A DNA stretch of 64,000 bases, taken from NCBI RefSeq assembly GCF_021130785.1, contig NW_025777544.1:29137-93136 (forward strand), given 5' to 3'. This document shows positions 41,157 through 55,775 of this stretch, one piece after another; within the stretch, counting starts at the first letter, position 1, and every line of letters begins with the position of its first letter. Under the pieces are notes generated by a model, which made no database searches, was not told where the DNA came from, and worked only from the letters and a program-made list of their open reading frames with translations. The stretch comes from Homalodisca vitripennis (lineage: Eukaryota > Arthropoda > Insecta > Hemiptera > Cicadellidae). A program made the position numbers and the translations under genes.

Positions 41157-41345
41157 GCTACAGCAATCCGAGCGCCTCGTTCACTATTCCCGCTAGAAAA
41201 ATCCAAGCGGTACCTTTCGTACTACGTTAGAGAAATCCAAGCGCCTCTATCTCCTCGCCCGCTAGAGCAATCCAAGCAGAAGCTTTAGTCGTGCGCTAGA
41301 GAAATCCCAGCCCCTCTCCTGCTAGAGCAATCCACACATAACCGG
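41157..41345. repeat. Minisatellite of ~26-35 bp units
   Basis: Six imperfect units share GCTAGAG(A/C)AATCCAAGCGCCTCT with variable spacers: GCTACAGCAATCCGAGC, GCTAGAAAAATCCAAGC, GTTAGAGAAATCCAAGC, GCTAGAGCAATCCAAGC, GCTAGAGAAATCCCAGC, GCTAGAGCAATCCACAC. Confidence 0.85.
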
Positions 41346-42359
41346 CATTGTAAAAAAACTGAAATAAAATGGCGATGTTATTTTCGGGGCAAGCGAAAAT
41401 ATTCGAACTTGCCAGATAGCCAGTCGAGCTGGGTTGAAAATTTCCAGGGTTTTCGAGAATTTAATATAACTAGTATTTATTGTTAGGAGTCGAATCAGAG
41501 GGCCTGCGGAAAGAAATTAGAAATTGATACTTCCCAAATAATGTTGGGCTTACTTCATAACGTCAACTCCAATAAAATTTTGAAGAAGAAAATAAAAAAT
41601 ATCTTGCTCAGATAAATAAAAATTTCTTGTTCTACGAAAGTGTATTGTTCAAGTGAGTTCGATTTACGAAAACAACGGTATTGTTTATTAATACGTCGGT
41701 AAGTGAGAATTAAAGTAAGCTGAGAGTCTCACTGATAAACTTGGTCGGGGAGTCGTATACAGTGATTACTGTAAAGAGCCCGGGGTTGGAAATAATGATG
41801 GTTGTAGAAGCAAAAATTACCAAATCAAAGCAAAATATAAATTGCAAATGTGCAAACAAAGCAATATTCAATATAAACACCAATAGCAAAATATACAAAT
41901 CTTATAAATTAAAGATTTAGCCATGCACCAATATCCACAGTGCATACGACTATTACATTAAAGCAAGCACTAACCATTAACAAAAAATATTTCCTACGGG
42001 ATGCAAAAGCTAGTTGAATTTATAATATATTAAAAGACTAACTGTATTTTTTTCTCTAGGCAGGTGTATAGCTCTAAAAAATAAAATATCGAGTTTACTT
42101 TTCAGGCATATAATTTTGGAAATAAAAACAAAATAATCACAATGCACACCATGCAGAATTTCCTACCATATGAAGCTAGATAAAGGTAAATTATTTGAAC
42201 CATGCAATAATGTACGATAGCCTAAATTACTATTATAAATTATCAGGCTCTTATGGAATATCAAAGAAACAATCGAACACTTACCCTATCTGCACAGTTC
42301 ACCAGAAAAATTAAAGCTAAAATATCGTTAAATAAATATTTTTGACAACTCTGGCAGGC
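41346..42359. other. AT-rich DNA, no gene seen
   Basis: No gene recognised. Confidence 0.5.
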
Positions 42360-43425
42360 GGGAGGTTAAGGTGGTTGGAGCTCATGGTGGAGCGGTGTCT
42401 CGGGAAACGGAGGGTTGGTTTTGGGACATTGGGTTAGTGATGGTGGCAGTGGGGGGTAAGTTCCGTTAAAAATGATAGGCGGGTTATAGGGGGGGTTGTG
42501 GGCATAGGATGGGGGGGGGTGGGATCATGGTGGTGTAGGGTGGGGTAGTGGCAAGGTACCGAGGGTTGGGGTGGGCAAGGGATTGGGGTAGGGTGCGGTG
42601 TAGCGTGGGTTTGAGGTTGAGGGTGGAAAGGGTTGCTGGTATGGCCGATGGGTTGGCGGTTGGGCGCAGGGTTGCGGGGGGTTTCGGGAGTGGGTTAAGG
42701 GAGGGATGGGTGGGTCTTCTTTGGGTGGTTGAGGTTAGGGGGGGGTATAGGAGAGGTTGGATGGTAGGGGGATGGTTGTGGGGGGGGAGGTAAGAGGGTA
42801 TGTGGGGTTAGGTGGTGGGGGTTGGTTGGAGGATGGTATTGGTGGGGGTTGTGGGGGGGTTGGGTTTGAGGGGGGTATCTTTTTTGGGGGTTTCGCTGAC
42901 AATCCCGGGTTCACAGTGCTAGTGCACCTGCCTTCCCAAGGGTTGTCTGGTTACAGAAAGCAAGGGACCCGCCCCCCAGGGAAACCCCCACCAGGTGCCC
43001 TCCCGCCGCGCCCTCACAGACGCGAGTGGGAGTCCGGGGTGGGGGGTATGGAGGTTCGGGAGGTATGGGATGGGGCGCGAAAGGCACAGGGAAGCTGGTT
43101 AGGGGGTTCGGTGTGTCGGGGGGGATGGGGGGGTTTTTTGACAAGAGGAAGCGGGTACTGGTTTTAGGGTTAGGGGTTGGGGGGTTGGCTCGTTGAGGAT
43201 CCGGTGCGGGTTGCCAGGTTGTGCGTGGGTGGTGTTTCTAGGTTGGGGGTTGTGGCTGGATTCGGGGGACTCTGGGTTGACCGATCCGGGTCCCCCCATG
43301 CCGACGCCGTTCGACGCATTGACCTGCCCTCCCCGCCCCCGCTCCCCCACACGAGGGGGAGGGGCGGTTGGTTATCGGGGTGTGAGGGTGTCAGGACGTT
43401 CGCAAAAACAAAAAGAAAGGGTTTG
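42360..43425. other. G-rich, strand-asymmetric GC island
   Basis: About 1.07 kb with sharp edges in an AT-rich genome. 42360-42900 is almost all G and T on the plus strand with many runs of four or more G (a run of nine or more near 42508). 42900-43400 is GC-rich on both strands with C runs. Open frames in nearly every frame are a result of few A/T stops and differ in composition from proteins. No gene family is visible. The G runs could form G-quadruplexes. Origin unknown: old element, misassembly or genuine CpG-rich DNA. Confidence 0.6.
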
Positions 43426-44270
43426 CGAGTCTCAAAAATCTATAAAGGAGAAAAATAAAATAATCACTTACAAAGATATTAAATAATTAATAAATGAATA
43501 TTAGATAGAAACTTCAATAAGAAACAAAAATATTTTTCGAGTAGATTAGAGATTCGCCAAGAAATGTGATAATAATCAGACAACAGAATGATGATCGAGA
43601 AAAATTTATACCGAAAATAAAAATTTACATCGCTCGACATAAGGATTAGTTTATGAGGACGGTGTGTCGGTGGGAAGATAGTAGAATTTTAAAAGGAAGT
43701 CGTGGGTATAGGATTTCCGTACTATCGCCGGAAAGAAAAGCAAATGGTAAGGCGAGTCCCCGATGTTACTAATTTTTTCCGGGTGGAGATAATTGGTAGG
43801 AAAGTATTCGTAACGGAAACTCGGGATGAGGTGTCTTTCGCTTGGAAAAGAAATGCGAGATCTGAAAAATTTAGAAAGGAAAATTTTAACACAGTAATTA
43901 AAATTTAGTCGAAATGAGCAAAAAAAAATAATTGGAGTAATTGAAATTCTAATTAAAGTAAATTGAAGAAATGAATAACTTTAGTATTCAAGTTGAAAAA
44001 GTGAATTAAAGTTTCAGTAAATTGACAAAGTCCAAATTATTTATTTAAATGTAAATTGTTACCTTAACTATCAAATAAAATTATTAAGAGTATATTTAAA
44101 ATCAAACAATTTCTTATCAAAATAAATATATAATCATCAAACACATTACCTAATATATTTCAGATCGATTAATTTTCATAAATGACCTAAATAAAATACG
44201 AATTCTGTTTCCATAAAAAAAATTGGAAGATTGTTGGTGGCGGAGATTAAAACACTTTTAGTTAAAGGAA
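43426..44270. other. AT-rich DNA, no gene seen
   Basis: The frame at 43702-43908 (Arg/Lys-rich) has no family support. Confidence 0.45.
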
Positions 44271-44585
44271 AACAGGTCGTTGTTTCCTTATTGGTGCTGG
44301 TTATCGGCGGCGGGCGTCGAGTCGGCGATGTACAGTCGTTCAGCGAGCGGGGTCGGCCAGGGGAAGGGGTCGAAGTAGTCGTGGTGAAGCAGCGGTTGTC
44401 GGCGGTTTTTGTCGCCCGGTCACTGACTGTATCTCTTGTCGTCTTCAACTCAAGCCGTCATTATATAGGTTAACCGCGATCGCCGGGGGGTGGGGGAAGC
44501 CTTCTCTCTCGCCGTGATCGGAGGGGAAGCGCGATATCGTGCGGGCAAGGACCTGCCAGATAGCGTCTGACTGACCTCATCGTCA
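44270..44585. other. GC-richer segment with TATA-like sequence
   Basis: A short CpG-containing segment. On the minus strand, TATATAATG (about 44460-44469) is followed about 40 bp later by CAGTCAGTGACC. This could be a promoter or a retroelement LTR/leader; downstream minus-strand frames are Thr/Pro-rich and unsupported. Confidence 0.3.
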
Positions 44586-45549
44586 GTAAAATAATTTATT
44601 TCGCTCCTTTTTATGATAAATTCTAAAAAACAAGTCGTTATTCGTAATATAAAAATAATATATGTCTGTTCTAATTTTTTCAATTTTATAATGAATATTT
44701 TAATTTAAATTTAATTTTGTATGCTAAAAAAAATAAACATGTTACAAAATAATTGTATTTAAGAAAGACTTACTTGGAAGATCGTCCAAGTACAAGCTAT
44801 ATCTAAATTTGAAAGAGCCTATTAAACTATTTGTTACTATAGAAAGAAAAAAAAGTTCATAAAATTAAAAGAAACTTAGAACTTATTGAATAAATTCCTT
44901 TCTGTATGACTTTATATCTGTATGTTTGTCCACAGGAGATCTAAAGTTTTTAAATGAACTTAGGGGTAAAGATGTTCCAAGAAGTCTCTTATTTGGCACG
45001 TTGTTTACAATATTCCTACCTTCATAATCTCAGTATTAATTTGCTTCTTAAAAGCCATTTCTCCAACTCATGTGGTATTCATAAAATGGTATTACACAGG
45101 CTTGGGTAGAAGATTGCACTAAAGACATTTACCCACTTGGTGTCAGACATATTGTGTTTGTTCTCGTGTGTGTTTGTGGGTCAAGAGTAAATATCTCATT
45201 AGTCTCTGTACACCTGGTCTGGGAACACAGCCACAGTCAAACCCAAGAACGCCTTTTACTCCTTTGTGCTGGTTAAAGTTCTTTAACTATATTCTCATCT
45301 ATATCTTTTGCCTCTCGGTTAAACTACGCAGATACATAAAACTGTTAAAAACTGTCTATTTTGCCACAAGAAATGTATGCGAATCTTATAAAACAAACGT
45401 GAAAAGGTTTTTAAATACCATATTCACGTACACAATTAGGTTGATTATCAATGTTTAAAAAAAAACTATTTTATTAACTATAATGTGCTTGGAATAAATG
45501 TTTGAACTTTATTGTATCAGGATATTAGTTTAAATTTTATTTGGATATA

Positions 45550-45550
<1 letters not shown>

Positions 45551-45591
<41 letters not shown>
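45551..45591. repeat. (TA)n microsatellite
   Basis: About 20 TA units. Confidence 0.95.
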
Positions 45592-45594
<3 letters not shown>

Positions 45595-48161
45595 ATTAAA
45601 GTGCTATATGATAAGCTTCTGATAAAAAGTGATTGACTGTGCCTTCTTTCCAGCTGTAAATTGTATCATATGGTACCTTCATCACTGCCAACTGGTTTCT
45701 AGCTTGTTCTATCAGAAAATTATGCCACTCTGTTTCAGGTAAGGCTACTTTCAGTTTAGCCTCAAATATTGGTATAATTTAAGAGGGGAGAACAATTTTA
45801 TTCATCATCAGAATTTAATATTTACTGCAATGTCTTGAATCAAATAGGTAAATTTATTTGGTAAGTAGTAAGTATTCCCTACACAATTTTATTCTTTGTT
45901 TAAGTTCAAAATATTTTCAATGCGTAACAATTTCCAGACCTAAGCAATTTAGTAAATATTGTAATCCCAAACATACGTTTTCAGTAAAAAACGAAATATT
46001 TTAATGGAAAAGAAGGAATAAATAATTCATCATAATATATTGCATATCCCTAATTTCAATGGGTGACAATGTGAAATTCAGTTAATGCTGAAATAAATAT
46101 ATATTTATCTTAATTTTTATATCAAACTAAAAAAAAGTCTAAAAAAGAGGTTATTGTTATATTTTATCCCCAGTTCTATATTAGGAAAAAATTTAGAGCT
46201 ATTTACTATTTAAAAACGTACAAATATTCATCACAAATTTCAAGCAATAGAATCCTCTAATAGGAACTTTACTGCTAATAAATTTACGTATCCATTTGGA
46301 TAGGTTCAATTAACAAGCTATTAGTGTTATGTAATAATTAAAATCTATTTTAAATGATAATAATACAGTTATATAACATCATAACATTTAAAGTCTTGTT
46401 TTTAAGAACTTTAGAAATAAAAAACACAAATTAGGTTGTAGTAAACAACAAATCTGAAAATTACATTATATCTTCGTTGAATGTGTTATTTTTTACATTC
46501 TTAGTTTAAAGAGGAACCACAATTCCTATTTTTTCAAGGATATGCCTATGAATAAGTTAGGCAGAACCCATTTCAAAAAGAGATTTTGTATTAAAAAAAC
46601 GTTTTTAATCATTAGTTTAACTCATTTTAATGTATGATCCGTATACCGCTTATTGTAGGAAAATTTACAAAGATATTATAAAAAGTTATTTATGAAGTCT
46701 TAGAAATTACCAAAAGATGCTTTAAGTTTTATTTGTATTATTTTTTACTAAGATATTACACTATTCTTGAATGTGATTTTGCTATGAAAGTATTTGTAAT
46801 ATTATTACATTGTATCATGTCTCTAATACGAGCTCATTCTCACTTTTCCTACAACATTTTACCAAGAAAGTCAATGGTAAAGGCGTAATCATATAACATC
46901 CTTCCTTACATACACCAATACCTTTTCTATGTAGTATAACAGGAACAAATCTATTATTTAAATATTCAAAGTTTTTGTATGAAAAAGCTGATTCGCTGAG
47001 AGTTCACACATATTCTTATATAGTTTCCGTATTCTACTTCAAGAGGAAGAAAAGCTTAGATTTATTTCCTATTTGAATATTAATGACCAAAGTGATAAAT
47101 AACGAGGTGTCAGTATACATTATAAGTATTGTTGGAATGGTAAGGACTTTACACCCCATACTTTACAATTCTTTGAATTCGTAACTTATTATTAATGTCA
47201 TAGCCATGAGGTTGACCTCATTACAGTTACAATTTCAAGATAAGTAACAATAATTCACACAGTAAATTATATTAGACAAACCCTCCCAACTGAGTATAAA
47301 AGGACAAAACAGGGAGTAAGGAAATAGTTATTTTAAATATCGGAAGACAGACAGACGAATGAGCTGATCTTTAACACTTTTACTTCAAATTTACACCCTT
47401 ATCGGACCAAGAGGTACAAATGTACTAAGTTACTAGTCTAGACACGGGGGACATACAAAAAGAGATACGGAATAAACCTTAACCTTTTGAAACCAAAGTC
47501 ACAAGGGTTGTTACTTGACCAAGAGGAACGTACGAACCAAACGAAAAACTCTCTCTCTGACCTTATTATTAATAGTTATTGCACACTAAAGACCAACAGA
47601 AAATACGGGTGGACTGTACTTTTACCTTTAGACCACAAAATGGGTACTGTTCTTCCTTAGACCAGGATTACCTAAGTACCAAAATTCAAATCCGTCGGTC
47701 CTTTTTATGATGACTCACCACAGTCGTTAGAGATGGATTGCCATTTGACCCGTTGATCCAAAAACGAATAGAGTTCCCTTATTCAACGAAGTTTTTAAGA
47801 TCATTGCCTTCAAGCACTGTTCCGTGTGGAGCAATACTGTGGTAATTCGTTTGTTACTGATTTGTTTATAAATGGCAGATTTTGTAGTTTATTATATACT
47901 TGAAAATACAAAATGTACTCAGTCAAGTATACGAGTACGATTAATTTCAAACAACATCTTAAGTACCCAAACTACAAAGCAGGAGTGTGCCCAATTACAT
48001 GTCTCTTAACAGGCTTCGCTGAGATTGAATACAGTATTTTTAAATATATAGCACCCTTATTTAGGATAGATGTGTTATTATATCTCATTAAACATATTGG
48101 TGTACTTGTTTGTTCATACATTTATTTATTCTACTATTTTCTTGTTTCCATCATAGTTTTA

Positions 48162-48202
<41 letters not shown>
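48162..48202. repeat. (TA)n microsatellite
   Basis: About 20 TA units, inside an open frame that is otherwise unsupported. Confidence 0.95.
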
Positions 48203-48206
<4 letters not shown>

Positions 48207-49334
48207 AAACTAAATTTAAAACATTCCATATAAACACATCAAAATCCAATGTAATAAGAAGCACCATTATTGAATTCAACGTTGCTTAAATAGAAATGAT
48301 TCATTCATAGATTAAACTCTATAGGTCAGTTCATTTTTAAGATATCTTGGGGGGTTAACAGATATGAAAGTTTTCTGGCCTTAGGAGTTATAAGTTTCTT
48401 AATAGTTTGTCAATTAACAAAGGGAAACATAAACATTTTAAATCAACGTTGCACCAGACAATTCGATTAATATATTTTACCACCCATTACATGATGTCAA
48501 TATTTAACAAATTGTGAGAATAATAGTTTTCTGATGTAAGCACATGTCACCTGCTCCGAGTTTATTCTCGGTAAACTTGTATATTGACTACTGATATGAT
48601 TAGGCTATCAGGAAAAGCGGACGATAGTCGACTACAGTAGTAGTAAAGAGGGAAGTTATATTCTTGTTTATTTATAAATTAGGAAAAAATCACTAAATCG
48701 AGTTACAATTTTTTATTACTAAACTTTAAAAAAGCTCAATACAATATTTTCAAAAAGACTTGCGTTAAAAAGCATTTATTTTAGAAAAATATTAATATTT
48801 GCACTAGAATAGATTATCGTTTCTTTAATATATAATTATAATGTATGAGGTTCAACTAAACGTCACATCTTATTTGTTCATATTAAGTTAAATATATAAT
48901 GCCGTAAAGCAAATACTAGAGAGGATTTAAAAATAGAACAGGTTTTTTCCACGAAACAAAATATTGTAATGATTTCATATCATCCATGAAAATATACAAT
49001 ATAAAGGATCTGGACAAATAAATAAGGTCGCTTTGATACGTTTTAATTAATTCCAAGTTTCTTGCGGCTTAATGGAATGAATTGAAAGAAGCAGTATGTA
49101 TTATAACTTAAAAGTTTCAATTGAAATATTAATTTGATTTGTAAATCTTAACTTGTGCTGATCTTTCCACCATTTTCAAAACGTTAGGATACACTAATGT
49201 TTAAGTTGAACCTTTTAAGTTACAATGCATACTTCTCCTTTGAATTCATTCCAATAGTAAAATATAATACAATTTAAAATTCTAAAAAATACAAAATTTT
49301 ATACATCAAACAGTAAGAGATGACTAAAATATTA

Positions 49335-49339
<5 letters not shown>

Positions 49340-49374
<35 letters not shown>
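49340..49374. repeat. (TA)n microsatellite
   Basis: About 17 TA units. Confidence 0.95.
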
Positions 49375-49379
<5 letters not shown>

Positions 49380-52300
49380 TTTCCTAGTCTATAAATTTTA
49401 CTAACGTCATCGTAAAAATATTTTGTTCGATTGCAATTTCAAAATTTCAAGTAACCCCACTGTAGCCCCCTTTGAAAAATGGGAGCAAACAGTTTTAACT
49501 GCCATAAAAGTCCATACATTTTAATACGAACGGTAAATGTTTTACATAGATATCGCAATCCGTTTGGAATATATCCTCTCGTATCAGGTCTTCAATTACA
49601 CTTGTATATTAATGTTTTGTAGTCTAGAGGTCTCTGATACCGAAACAATATAAACAGATCGTTTTGTGCCTCTTCGTTGCCGATTTTTTTGCACCTCTTC
49701 AGACGAACATGATTGCAGTAGTTCAGTCCCAGAAAGCGTCAGATTCCAGACGTTGCCGTAAGAGGAAAATGAACGGGGGGATAATTTCTGGATTATTCCT
49801 ATTGATTAATCATGACTTTAATCCTTGCATTGATTGATCTGGTCAACACAGCTCTGGCCTTTGAACTTTAACAACCCAAACGCTGTACAGCCACTGAATT
49901 CAATAACTAACCAGCGTGGTGACCGAGTTTGAACGCCTGGCATCATTTCTAACATTTAAATAAACACAAATTTGATTAAATTGGTTCGATTAATTACAAC
50001 TGGTGTAACCGTATTGCATTCATTTTCAAGACATGATAAGCTCTAAAGAATTGTAACACTCGAAATACATATTATAGAGTGGAATTAAGAATCGGTGTGT
50101 TAATTTTAAAACTAATCGTTTAAGATAACACGTTATAACTTAAAATAACCTTATTTTTAAGACTTAAAAATAAAATTTCCGTTATGGAATCAATAAATAA
50201 GAATATTGAATAATGTTATCAATGGCCTATGATTATTATCATAGGCACACAGTATAATTAGTTGTGGCACTCTTATGTTCATACATTTTTCCACAGGTTG
50301 ATTAGACATATTTTATAATTTATAATTTATAAACTTAAATTTCAATTAGTTTTATATTGTGATACAAGTTTTGAAAATGCACAGATACAAACATAATTTT
50401 TTAATCGAGACACTCAAGAATAGACTCAACTTATTGCTAATTTAATTTAGGGATTAGAGTCCCTAGACCATTATATAGATCCACTGTTTATTAAGAGTAG
50501 ATAGCCGATACTAGTGCAGACCTAAAATTACAGGGAATGTGAACAAGAATATTTTATAAGTTAATAAAAACGTATAGGTGCAACTGAGGAAATGAAATTC
50601 TGATATAAAAATAAAATTTTTCAATTTTCTGTGTAATTTGAGAGTATCCCAAACTAGCTACCGTTTAATACCCCTAAAATCAAGATTAGCTATCCGTTTA
50701 ACAATCCCTCATAAGATAGTGATTATTTTATGTTACAGTGATTTAAATCATCGGTTTGATGATAATACCTAGACTTTTTTGAGTATGAAATTAAGTTGTA
50801 CTATCCTTGATCCAAAAAAAACCCTACGATAAGCTAAGCTTATTACAGAAACTTCCTAGTAAAATCCCCCATCTTCTGCAGGAATACTTCACTTCCACTT
50901 AAATACGAAATTGAAGATGTTTCTCTTCATATATATTAGTGCTATATATAACCGGGAAACTTATTGAACGGTAGATCCATTTTGACTGCATTCTACTGAA
51001 ATTAATTGCCGACTACTGGGAAACAGAAAGAGATAAATAAATTGTTACGTCAAAGTTTAAAATTAGTGGCAAATTACAATTCGGTTATAAGAGTAGCGCA
51101 GACCGGTAAATAAGGAGGCTAGGATGATAATTATTGTTGTCACTTCTTATGGTATTGTGTAATAGAACAAAAAAGGTGACGGGCTGGATGAGAGAGTGTA
51201 GGAACCTTTTGTCTCAATGGCACGCATGTGTAGGAATTTTATTTCTTTAATATAATTTTTATGATCTTTAAAATTTTACTAAATTAATAATTAATCATTA
51301 TATTTTAGTATTTGCGATCAAAATAATTATAGTTTAACAAAAGGATTAACTTGCCATTCTATCTTGCTGAAAATTTAATTTGCTAACGATGAGTCAATGA
51401 TATGATTATTAATTAATAACAGTTGATTGGTTTTAAACAAGACAAAATAAACATGTTTGTTCCCTGAAAACTAATTTTAGTTTCATGTTTAGTAATGTCT
51501 CGATAGATTTCTATTGCAGCTGTTTCAAAAATCTTCAATAAGAAAGCTGATAAAAATTTTCTTGCTTGAGTTATGAGATACACAAATTCCTCTGTATACG
51601 TTTAATCGCGTATCTCTTATAATGTGAATCCTAATGAATAACATTATATTTTCTAGTAAAAAGCAATTATGTACACACTTTATTCATGTTATTAACTTAC
51701 TACAGAAAAAAGCTATGGCAATGTAATATTTTATCTTTATTTAAATTATGATCTGCGTACGAACAAAATATTAATTTATGGTAAACCGATTACTTGAATC
51801 AGTATACAATTTCTTTAATATATCAATTCAAATCTTACCATATCAAATATGGAAAAGGTTATTTGTACACAAAATTTAACCTATAAATGTAGTATACTCC
51901 CGTTGACCATGTAATAAGCATCAATTTTATACTAAAACTATATTTTGTGTTGGCTTTTTTTACTAGTATTAAATCTCAAGCAATAATTTTACACTGTATG
52001 GAGAATAGTAAAAATAAGACAGTGATGCCACATAATTAGTCATTAGTCGATTATCTAACCACAAAATATATTGCATAAATCACATAAATACGTTACAAAA
52101 CTGATTTATAATATAATTATCAAGACGAAAAAGTATTATGTCCCATAAATCAAATACATTTAAATATTTTTAATACAAAGAGGAAGAGGTTATTTAGACT
52201 GATTAAATAAGATAAAAAAACTAATCCGCACTTTCTAGCTTGTTCTATCAGATCCGCATACGTAACTGTCTAGAGTGCTGTCAGAGGCTGATACTCCATC

Positions 52301-55300
52301 AACATGACAGGCCACATCTTTTACACGTTACGTCGTATCGCTTTTGTACGTGTACCATATAATATCATCATAGTTAGATATTAAATGAAAAAAGGAACTT
52401 GAAACTTTCAACGTTTGATGTTAAAATCTTATTAAAATTTGATACACAGTACTATTTATCATTATTTGAAAAAATGTTAGTATGTCTAATCATGAGCGTA
52501 CTCAAGTGTACTTTAAATATGATGATATCTTCTTTATAAAAAGGACATACTTTATATATACGAATTTGTATGCTTAAAAACATAAGAATCTACTGGCCTA
52601 CATAAATAATTTAGTATTTTATTTCATTATATAACAAGTATTTAAGAAAACAACCTGAAAACAACGTGCAATGTGCAACAAGTTAGCCTTTAAAAACTTT
52701 GAGGATCCTTTTCGGGTTTCCATTTTTTCCTTAACTTCTTCCTTGAATTGATGAAAATATTTTGCATATATTCCTGATTCACTGTTATAGCTTTAATCTT
52801 TCACCTAATATACGTTTAGTATAATAAGCTGAAACCTTTTGTGTATTATTGAATAAACAAAATCGCGTTTGTGATTATAGATTTGTACTGATTATCTCAT
52901 CCGAAATACACCCACTTCAAAGTTTGTATTTTACACACGCAATGTACGTACATGGTAACTGTGGAAAAAAAAATATATAATTATATTAGGGGAGTAATAC
53001 AATCTTCACTATACCTATTAAATACATTTTTGGGCTCTTTGAAGGGTAAAAATATTCTCTTCATCCCCATTTTTTCAAAGGCGTCGAGGGAGGTGAGTGA
53101 GGTTGCTTTAAATTTAAACATTTTTAACTCCTATCGGGTGTCATGTCATTTAAAATTTAAATTTAAAATATAAGTACAATGACATGAACAAAACACCTCA
53201 ACGACGATTGTAGCAAAAGTTATCGGCAAACGGCCATCTTCTTAGGATTGTAAAGTAAATACGCCTGAATACATTCCAAACGGTTTGAGATATCATTGAA
53301 AAACCTTCACCATACTTATTAAATTAGTTTTTTGTAATGGTAAATAAAATTTCCACCATTCTTTTCAAATATAATAATCTGTATCTACAATGACAATGTC
53401 TTGCACACATCAACACAATGCATGCGTGATATCCTTTAGTAAGATTTTTGAGGGGACCAGCTTATCCCTTTACGTGGTATCTCATGTTTCTAGTGTGTAT
53501 AGTTTGGGTAAGAATTTAATAAATTCTTTTATTGACAGTTGGAGAGTAATAGTTAGTTCAAATAAACTTTTCATGATGTATATTTTATACGTATTTTTTA
53601 CAGATTTACAAAAATATCTAGATATGATCAAGAAGTGATGACTTTTTTTCTGGATTATACTTTACAATAGAACCCAAATCGAGTACATAATACACGGATG
53701 TATCACTTACAACTGTGCGACAAAATACATTTTCAGAAGCGGCAAACTTTTAATTTCCAACCACACATGTTAAAATGTTGGGTTAAAAGGTTTGATCTAC
53801 AGGTCTATTTTCCTGTTGAGTACAATTGTTGGAGTGGGTGGAACATCCTTATTCTTATGTTCTCATACTACTTTGACTTGAAGAACCTGGAAAAGAAATA
53901 GCCTTTATTTTTTCCAAGGCGACATTACTGTATTACAGCGCCCTCGCCCTAATGATGTTTCAACGATAAGCATCCACTACCATCAACGTTACCGATCCTA
54001 AAAACCATGTCACCCGGAAAACAAGCTCAAAAGTCCTTTTTGGATTTCTGAAGATTTCACAGACTCGTTCTTATGTTAAACAAAATAGCGCACGGATATT
54101 TAAAGAGTAAACCCCAAGTTCTGCAATAGATGATCTGAATCAAACTAACACATAATCTCATAGGCTTTGATGCTACTAATAATAAAGAGCTATAAATCAA
54201 TATTTTTACAACACTGTAAAAAGTGTGAACTATCAGTATAGATAGTATCACTCCTAGTTAAACTCAATGGTACATAGATATTTTTAGCCATTGTATGCTT
54301 TTGAATATTTACAATCTTCGTTGCTAAAATTTAATATATGTATTTTCCAAATATAGTTTTGAGATCGATCAATAATGTATATATGTTGACTTACTACTAC
54401 AACAACGCTACACAACGCTACAGATAGGTATACTTACGTTTAGGGTTTCTTTAAATATTATAGTATTTAGATTTTCGCATTCTATTTGTTATAGGTACAA
54501 TGCATATGGTATATAATCTATATTTCAAGTACTAAAAATTAATTTTCAAATTTGGAAAATTAGTTCACCTAATATTTATATATATCAAACCAAATATTAA
54601 GTATTTTTCGACTTGATCTAAAAGAAATATTACGACACCAATTGGATGAAACATAAATCAAGAACTAATACACGTATAGCTGATGAACATAGTTTGAAAA
54701 TATAATGTGAAAAAGCTCATTAAATACAAATTTTTTACGCGGAAATGTTCGAGGTGGAAATATTATCCTTAAAAAATATTTAAGTTAGCCAGGATACATC
54801 TGAGTATTAAATAGGTGTTTGTGTATTCCTCAAGGACACACTTTCTGTATAATCTTGTATAATAACTAGATGCCACGTCAACATATGAATAACCTGATTT
54901 TTAAGCGTTCAATAAATTATTAGTTTATTTTTGTAAAGCAAAAGTTAGATCATAAATATTCCGTATTATATCTTCATAAATACGATATCATTATACATAA
55001 AATAATTCTTTTTTTAAAGGTACTAACTGGAATTTAGAAGCAATCAAAACGTTCTTTGATTTATGTACAATACTTAATGATCCACACGTAAATAGTTTAA
55101 AGTAATCTTCTAAATAAAATTGTAAACGATATATAATGGGTTAAGCATTAATATACCAACATTTAAGACGCTCATGTAACAGGTAATTTTGTGTAAACTA
55201 TCCAAGACTCTTCCTTTGAGAAATATGTATACAACTGAGAAGCGTCTATTGACACATTTTATTTTTGGACATGTTCTGTTTATATACTTGCACTTTTATG

Positions 55301-55775
55301 GAAATATTATTATTTATTTAAGTTGAAGACATTTATATATGAAATCTCAAATATTGTTAAACATTATTTTATTAACTGACACGGATTTTCTAGCAAAAAT
55401 AAATAATTTAAAACCTTGTGGGAAAGGTAATATTATACAGGGTTGTCGTGATATATTTGTGCCAGTAACATTTATAAATACTTCTGCGTGATAAAATATA
55501 TGTAAATGTAAATGAAATTAAAATTACCAGGTGTAATTTTGAAAGAATGTTTGGAAAACATATTTTAACTCTAATAAAATATTTTACAGAAACAGGAGAG
55601 TCACACCTCCTTATTGGTGTTGTAGCTTTTCGTAACACGTATGAATTAAATGTCATTTTGATAGTATAGAAATAAACTTTTAAGTGTAGAAGAGAAAATC
55701 TATTTGTAGAACGAATATAGAAAATTTTATTAGTGACGTTGAACATATGTAAAACAATAAACAATTTAACTGCTT

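Larger units (their letters stand above)
44586..55775. other. AT-rich DNA with microsatellites, no gene seen
   Basis: About 11 kb without a supported gene. (TA)n tracts lie at 45551-45591, 48162-48202 and 49340-49374. A less AT-rich stretch at about 47290-47850 contains GAGTATAAAAGGACAAAACAGG, promoter- or LTR-like, followed by unrecognised sequence. GGTCAAGAGTAAATATCTC near 45179 recurs as GGTCAGCAGTAAATATCTC near 56199. Confidence 0.5.

Noticed and set aside
42548..43486. Several long frames on both strands (Gly/Trp/Val or Pro-rich)
   Set aside because: Caused by G-rich composition with few stop codons; overlapping in most frames, no domain.
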